A DNA stretch of 9,121 nt, taken from NCBI GenBank assembly GCA_013349695.1, contig DUZD01000094.1, forward strand, positions 1 to 9,121, in the 5' to 3' direction. The notes under the pieces are model-generated. The model did not search any database and had not been told where the DNA came from. It was given only the letters and a program-made list of their open reading frames with translations. The position numbers and the translations under genes are program-made. Shown one piece after another: positions 5,090 to 9,121 of this stretch. The DNA comes from Rhodospirillaceae bacterium. Lineage in GTDB: Bacteria > Pseudomonadota > Alphaproteobacteria > Rhodospirillales > 2-02-FULL-58-16. Within the stretch, counting starts at the first letter, position 1, and each line of letters starts with the position of its first letter.

Positions 5090-6286
5090 TCACAAACGCC
5101 GGGAAACGATCTCCGCCACTTCCCCGTCGGCCAAAACGATGGGGTTGGTTTTCATGCTCGACCCGCGGCTGCCGGCCACCACCTTGTCGATGTGGGCTTC
5201 GTTGACGCCGTAAGCGCCGAGCCGGGGCAAGGACAATTTTTCCGTCCACATCCTCAGGGTTTTGACCAGGGCGTCCAGGGCTTCGTCGCGGTCGCTGAAA
5301 GCCCGGCCGGCAAGCAGGCTGGCGACGCGGTGGTACTTGTCGAGCGCCGGGTTGTCCGGTTCGCGTTCCAGCAGAGCCGCGATGTTGACCTCGCTGGCTT
5401 CGGCGACCAGGGTGCCGCAGACGACGCCATGCGGAATGGGGAAAAAGGCGCCCAGGGGCGACGCCAGCCCGTGCACCGCGCCGAGTCCGGTCTGGGCCAG
5501 GCAGATGCCCGACATCAGCGAAGCATAGGCGATTTTCGAGCGGCCCGCTGCGGCGCTTTCCCCTTCCCCTTGCCAGGCGGCGAAGAAGCCTTTGCCGAAG
5601 GCCTCCATGCCGGACCAGGCCAGCGCTTCGGTCAGCGGGTTGGCCCTGGCCGAAACGAACGATTCCAAAAGCTGGGTGAAGGCGTCCATGCCGTTGGCGG
5701 CGAGGACCGTTGGCGGGCAGGATTCGAGGAGCGCCGGGTCGACGATGGCCAGCTTGGCGACCAGCGCCTCGTCACGGAATGACTTTTTGAATCCCTCCTC
5801 GCCAGGCCGGCTCAGCACCGCGTTCTTGGTTGCCTCGCTGCCGGTGCCTGCCGTTGTAGGAACGGCGATGAAGGGGACGGCGGGTCCTTGATAGGGAATC
5901 TCCGGCCCCACCCCTTCCAGGTGGTCGATCACCGAGTTGCCGGTTCCGAGCAGGCCGGCGATGGCCTTGGCCGCGTCCATGGCGCTGCCGCCGCCGATGC
6001 CGAGGACCAGGTCAAAGCCGGCGTCGCGGAATTGAGCCACCGCTTCGTCGATCAGCTCGGGGGAGGGCTCGCCGTCGACGGCGAAGGCCTCCCAGGCCAT
6101 GCCGTTTCCTTCCAGCCCTTCCCGCAGGCGCCGCCAAGCGGGCGTCGCCCGCAACGACCGGGCGCCGGTGACGATGAGGGCGCGCCCGCCGAAAGCGGCG
6201 GCGTGATCGGCAATCGAGGCCGCCGCCCCGGCGCCGAAAACGATCCGCGGCAGCCGGGCGATGACGAAAGGATCGATCGCGGCCAT
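5090..6286 (-). CDS. Iron-type (group III) alcohol dehydrogenase
   Basis: The 398-residue cytosolic protein has the full architecture of the Fe-ADH family (PF00465). The N-terminal nucleotide-binding half carries IGGGSAMDAAKA (97-108) and PTTAGTGSEATKNAVL (143-158). The C-terminal helical half carries the metal site. Compared with FucO-type enzymes (Asp, His, His, His), Asp201, His272 (AVHG) and His286 (IPHG) are present at the usual spacing, but the position four after Asp201 is Gln205 (MDAFTQLLES), not His. The metal site may therefore be three-residue, as in glycerol dehydrogenase. The reaction should be NAD(P)-linked interconversion of an alcohol and an aldehyde or ketone; the substrate cannot be read. 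The ATG at 6286 is preferred over a GTG at 6325 that lies inside the palindrome, although the ATG has no clear ribosome binding site. Confidence 0.93.
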   Translation of the reverse strand: MAAIDPFVIARLPRIVFGAGAAASIADHAAAFGGRALIVTGARSLRATPAWRRLREGLEGNGMAWEAFAVDGEPSPELIDEAVAQFRDAGFDLVLGIGGGSAMDAAKAIAGLLGTGNSVIDHLEGVGPEIPYQGPAVPFIAVPTTAGTGSEATKNAVLSRPGEEGFKKSFRDEALVAKLAIVDPALLESCPPTVLAANGMDAFTQLLESFVSARANPLTEALAWSGMEAFGKGFFAAWQGEGESAAAGRSKIAYASLMSGICLAQTGLGAVHGLASPLGAFFPIPHGVVCGTLVAEASEVNIAALLEREPDNPALDKYHRVASLLAGRAFSDRDEALDALVKTLRMWTEKLSLPRLGAYGVNEAHIDKVVAGSRGSSMKTNPIVLADGEVAEIVSRRL

Positions 6287-6310
6287 GGGGTTAGAGCGCT
6301 TCAAGATTAG

Positions 6311-6394
6311 TCGGCGCCAGCCCACTCCCCCTCCCGGCCACCCACAGCGTACAATGGCATTGGTTGGCTGGGAGGGGGAGTGGGCTGGCGCCGA
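6311..6394. repeat. 84-nt near-perfect palindrome (REP/MITE-like or terminator)
   Basis: The arms 6311-6335 and 6370-6394 are perfect 25-bp inverted repeats (outer end TCGGCGCC, inner end CTCCC/GGGAG). Pairing continues inward with few mismatches (6336-6344 with 6361-6369), leaving a loop of about 16 nt. TTTTCTT follows on the + strand side (6395-6401); the minus-strand side lacks a T run. It sits between the ABM gene and the alcohol dehydrogenase gene, both transcribed leftward. I see no clear target-site duplication at its edges. It could be a terminator, an mRNA-stabilising hairpin or a small dispersed palindromic element. Confidence 0.85.
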
Positions 6395-6413
6395 TTTTCT
6401 TAATAGACATGTT

Positions 6414-6710
6414 TTAATCTTTCGGGAACAGTCCCTGGAAGGAAACGCCCCGGCGCGGTTCGGCCATCATCTCGGCGACGGCCTCGCGCCATTCGAGGTA
6501 GTGTTCGGTTTCCTTGTGGGCCGCCGCGTCCTCCGGCCGGGCGTAAGCTTCGTAGAGGACGAATTTCACCGGATCGGCGGAATCCCGCAACACATCGAAC
6601 CTGAGGTTTCCAGGTTCTTTCACCGATCCTTGGTGATTGATGCGCGTCGCCGCGATGAAATCGTCGACGCGGTCCGGCTTGACGGTGACGTGGACGATGG
6701 TGACATGCAT
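6414..6710 (-). CDS. LsrG-like antibiotic-biosynthesis-monooxygenase (ABM) domain protein
   Basis: This is a single-domain, 98-residue ABM-fold protein (dimeric alpha/beta barrel family, PF03992). Its sequence closely parallels LsrG, the isomerase that breaks down phospho-AI-2: MHVTIVHVTV at the start, INHQGSVKEPGNLRFDVL at 24-41, YEAY at 53-56, AAHKETEHY at 63-71 and a C-terminal GLFPKD. The ATG at 6710-6708 is preceded by an excellent GGGAGGAAG site; an in-frame ATG at 6773 has none and lies in the promoter. No lsrK, lsrF or Lsr transporter gene is nearby, so an AI-2 role is not supported by context. Many relatives are cofactor-free monooxygenases or isomerases of unknown substrate. An alcohol dehydrogenase lies downstream, beyond the palindrome. 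Fold assignment is strong; the reaction is uncertain. Confidence 0.9.
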   Translation of the reverse strand: MHVTIVHVTVKPDRVDDFIAATRINHQGSVKEPGNLRFDVLRDSADPVKFVLYEAYARPEDAAAHKETEHYLEWREAVAEMMAEPRRGVSFQGLFPKD

Positions 6711-6762
6711 GGACTTCCTCCCGCAAACGTGGACTGGATGTTTGCCGGTTCCCCGGTGGGAG

Positions 6763-6791
6763 ACTATAGGCAACGTTGCCGCCGCCGTGAA
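6763..6791 (-). promoter_or_regulatory. Sigma70-like promoter of the ABM gene, with palindromic operator
   Basis: On the minus strand, TTCACG (6791-6786) and TATAGT (6768-6763) are separated by 17 nt and match the -35 and -10 consensus at four and five of six positions. The spacer contains the perfect 12-bp palindrome GGCAACGTTGCC (6769-6780), directly against the -10, where a bound repressor would block RNA polymerase. The leader to the ATG at 6710 would be about 46 nt. Confidence 0.55.
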
Positions 6792-6830
6792 GACGCCTGC
6801 TCGGTGGCCGCTTCGGCCTGGCTTGCATAT

Positions 6831-6943
6831 GATTACAAAAAATTACGTTTTTAATATATCAGACTCATTGTTGACTGAATATATTTTCCATGTTAACTAT
6901 GTCATATATATTTATGTACAAAATATCTATGTAGTATATGATC
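6831..6943 (+). promoter_or_regulatory. AT-rich upstream region of the siroheme reductase
   Basis: By hand count 25 of 113 bases are G or C (about 22%), against clearly GC-rich sequence on both sides. TTGACT (6871-6876) is a good -35; the best -10 at 18 nt is AACTAT (6895-6900), a weak match. Three imperfect 15-bp units, each with TATGT, start at 6896, 6911 and 6926. No ribosome-binding-site-like purine stretch precedes the ATGs at 6938 and 6944. Likely a promoter or upstream activation region. Confidence 0.5.
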
Positions 6944-9121
6944 ATGCCGCCGCTTGCCAATGCCGAGACGCCGCCCCGGGTTGCCGAAGGCAGCCCGCCC
7001 GAACCGTTTGTCCGGAGGTCCGACTTCGATCAATTCCGGGACGCCCTCCATAGTTTCCAGGAAGGCTCGTGGTCCGAGGACAGGTGGACGACTTTCCGCC
7101 TGCGCTTCGGCGGCATTTACGCCCAGAAGCAAGCCGGAATGTACATGGTGCGGACGAAGATTCCGGGCGGCCGGCTGAGCTTTCGCCAGGCCCGCGCCAT
7201 CGCCGCCGCCAACCGCAAATTCTGCGGCGGCGACATCCTCATCACCACCCGCCAGGAACTGCAACTTTATTTCGTTCCCCTGGACGCCACCGAGGGCCTT
7301 CTCGATGCTCTCAACCAGGGCGGCGTGACCACCCGCGAGACGGCCGGGAACACGTTCCGCAACACCGTCGGCTGCTCCTTGGCCGGCATTTGCCCGCACG
7401 AACGCGTCGACGCCGGCAAGGTGGCGGAGCAACTGGCCGGCATGTGGTTTCGCCACCCGCTCGTCCAGCACATGCCGCGCAAGTTCAAGACGACGATTTC
7501 CGGTTGCGCCCATGACTGCGGCTTCGCCTCCATCGACGATCTGGGCTTCATCGCCATCGTCAGGGACGGCCAGCCGGGCTTCAAGGTTCTGGCCGGCGGC
7601 GGACTGGGCAGCCAGCCGCGTTCGGGGGTCGTCATCAAGGACTTTGTCCGCGAAGACGAGATGGCCGCCGTCCAGGAGGCCCTGGCGCGAGTCCACCACC
7701 GCTTTTCCGACCGCAAGAAAAAGATGGCCTCGCGCCTCAAATTCCTGATCAAACGGTTCGGCGAGGAGAAGTTCGTTGAGCTTTTCGAACAGGAGTTCGA
7801 ACGCCTCCGCGCTCTGCCCAGGCGGCAGTGGCGGCCGTTGCGATGGCGGACGCCGGACGCCGGTGACGGCCCGCCGTCCCTACCCGGCGGGCGTATCGAC
7901 CAACAAGATGGCGGTGTCGCCGTGGTTGTCCGGCCGCCCCTTGGGCTGTTGGATTCGGATCGTTTCGAAAAACTAACGGACATCGCCGAGGGCGCGGCGG
8001 CGCAAGAGTTCCGCCTGACCCGCGATCAGAATATCATCGCCGTCGGCCTGCCGCCAGGCAACGCCGCCGATTCCTTCGTCAAACAAGTCCGCGAACTTGC
8101 TTTCGTGGTCGCCGAACGGCCGCGGGGCCTGGACGACCTGGTGTCCTGCATGGGCACCAGCACCTGCCCGATCGGCATCACCAACTCCCACGCCTTCGCT
8201 GCCGAGTTGCTCGCCGACGCCGACGAACTGGCCGATTTGCCGGCAATCCGGGTGCGCGTTTCGGGCTGCCCGAATTCCTGCGGCCAGCACCATGTGGGCG
8301 ACATAGGCTTTCACGGCTTGGCCAAGAAAATCAATGGCCGCCCCGCCCCTCACTACCAGATTCATCTGGGAGGCAACGGCCGGCGGCCGGGCGAACTCGG
8401 CTTCGCCGGGCCGGTGATCCCCGCCCCCCACGCCAAGACGGCGCTGAAACTGGTTTTCAAGGAATACGGGGCGACGCGGCGGGCCGGCGAAAGCATGCGC
8501 CAATGGGTGCAACGGCTTGGCGGCGAACGCATCGAAGCCCTTCTCGAACCGGTGACCAGCGGTGTCGACCGGCAAGCCGCCGATCTGTTCGTGGATTGGG
8601 GCCAATCCGAGGAATTCTCCCCGCCGCTGTCCGGTTTGGGCGAGTGCGCCCACCCGGTGGTCCTGGGCGAATACCTGGCCGACCTGGCGCGGGTCGAGCG
8701 CTTCGACATCGACCGGTTGCTCGACCTGGGCAGCCGCGACCTTGCTCTCCGCGCCGCCGGGCGTTCCATTTTATGGGCTTGCCGGCGCCTTTTGCTGGTC
8801 GCCGGCATCGAGGTCATGGCGGATCATGACGAGGCCTTGATTCCTGGCGTCAGGGCCCATTACCGCGGCGACAAGAAACTGATCATTGCTCTGCATGCCG
8901 TTCTGGAAGCCACCGCCAAGGCCCACGCCGGCGCCGGGATCATTCTCCTCAACCTGGCCCTGGATGCCTGGATCGAGGAATCCGACGCGGCGGTCGAACG
9001 GCGTTTGCTGATCACCGTCCCGCCGATGCCCGGCATCGACGAGACGGCCGAACCGATCGACCAAGCCGGTCCCGGCGAGGAGCTGGCGCGGCGGCTGCAA
9101 GACCGCCATGGGCATCTCGAC
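6944..9121 (+). CDS. Siroheme nitrite/sulfite reductase, C-terminally extended, 3' end outside the window
   Basis: The frame stays open for 726 codons to the window edge. It has the duplicated layout of assimilatory nitrite/sulfite reductases. The first ferredoxin-like half (about 55-125) contains TTRQ with Arg103. The first siroheme domain (about 138-275) contains Arg139 and PRKFKTT with Lys180 and Lys182, which match the substrate-binding Arg and Lys residues of E. coli CysI. The second half (about 310-385) is followed by the second siroheme domain (about 395-500), with C402-x5-C408 and C442-x3-C446 (SGCPNSCG), the [4Fe-4S]-siroheme ligands. Unusually, the first domain has the same set: C144-x5-C150 and C188-x3-C192. 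After about residue 505 comes a helical extension containing GECAH (566-570). Expected reaction: six-electron reduction of sulfite or nitrite in the cytosol. The start is the ATG at 6944 or 6938; a TAG lies in frame at 6932. Confidence 0.92.
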   Translation, partial: MPPLANAETPPRVAEGSPPEPFVRRSDFDQFRDALHSFQEGSWSEDRWTTFRLRFGGIYAQKQAGMYMVRTKIPGGRLSFRQARAIAAANRKFCGGDILITTRQELQLYFVPLDATEGLLDALNQGGVTTRETAGNTFRNTVGCSLAGICPHERVDAGKVAEQLAGMWFRHPLVQHMPRKFKTTISGCAHDCGFASIDDLGFIAIVRDGQPGFKVLAGGGLGSQPRSGVVIKDFVREDEMAAVQEALARVHHRFSDRKKKMASRLKFLIKRFGEEKFVELFEQEFERLRALPRRQWRPLRWRTPDAGDGPPSLPGGRIDQQDGGVAVVVRPPLGLLDSDRFEKLTDIAEGAAAQEFRLTRDQNIIAVGLPPGNAADSFVKQVRELAFVVAERPRGLDDLVSCMGTSTCPIGITNSHAFAAELLADADELADLPAIRVRVSGCPNSCGQHHVGDIGFHGLAKKINGRPAPHYQIHLGGNGRRPGELGFAGPVIPAPHAKTALKLVFKEYGATRRAGESMRQWVQRLGGERIEALLEPVTSGVDRQAADLFVDWGQSEEFSPPLSGLGECAHPVVLGEYLADLARVERFDIDRLLDLGSRDLALRAAGRSILWACRRLLLVAGIEVMADHDEALIPGVRAHYRGDKKLIIALHAVLEATAKAHAGAGIILLNLALDAWIEESDAAVERRLLITVPPMPGIDETAEPIDQAGPGEELARRLQDRHGHLD

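Noticed and set aside
6287..6325. Upstream GTG start for the alcohol dehydrogenase
   Set aside because: It lies in the arm of the 84-nt palindrome and would add 13 residues unlike the family N-terminus.
6902..7699. 265-codon minus-strand frame at the start of the siroheme reductase
   Set aside because: The opposite strand encodes conserved ferredoxin-like and siroheme domain motifs; this frame shows none.

Overview
The window is GC-rich chromosomal DNA, probably from an alphaproteobacterium, perhaps a Rhodospirillales-type organism. The best lineage marker is the bS21 protein, whose N-terminus (VRDNNVDQAL, then KKKMQREG) is of the alphaproteobacterial type. I see no transposase, phage gene, integrase, CRISPR array, tRNA or rRNA.

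Left end (1-1887). Two small secreted proteins built on repeated Asn-Pro-Cys-Ala motifs lie in tandem on the minus strand; the first is cut by the window edge. Divergent from them is a secreted pentaheme c-type cytochrome. The 241-bp gap between the divergent genes holds a perfect 14-bp palindrome and a 16-bp tandem duplication. This looks like a periplasmic redox or metal-handling locus of unknown role.

Translation block (1892-2915). A peptide deformylase gene on the minus strand faces the cytochrome gene tail to tail and is divergent from rpsU. The rpsU gene has a strikingly RpoH-like promoter, a leader hairpin, a GTG start and a downstream terminator-like hairpin.

Minus-strand group (2981-6710). 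In transcription order this holds an LsrG-like ABM-domain protein, an 84-nt near-perfect palindrome, an iron-type alcohol dehydrogenase in which one metal-ligand His is Gln, and a seven-TPR O-GlcNAc-transferase/SPINDLY-like glycosyltransferase. A good sigma70-like promoter with a 12-bp palindrome in its spacer precedes the ABM gene.

Right end (6831-9121). After a roughly 110-bp AT-rich island, a large siroheme nitrite/sulfite reductase runs off the window with no stop codon. Both of its pseudo-repeats carry a full C-x5-C...C-x3-C cysteine set, and it has a C-terminal extension of more than 220 residues. I regard this gene and the NPCA-repeat/pentaheme locus as the most interesting content.
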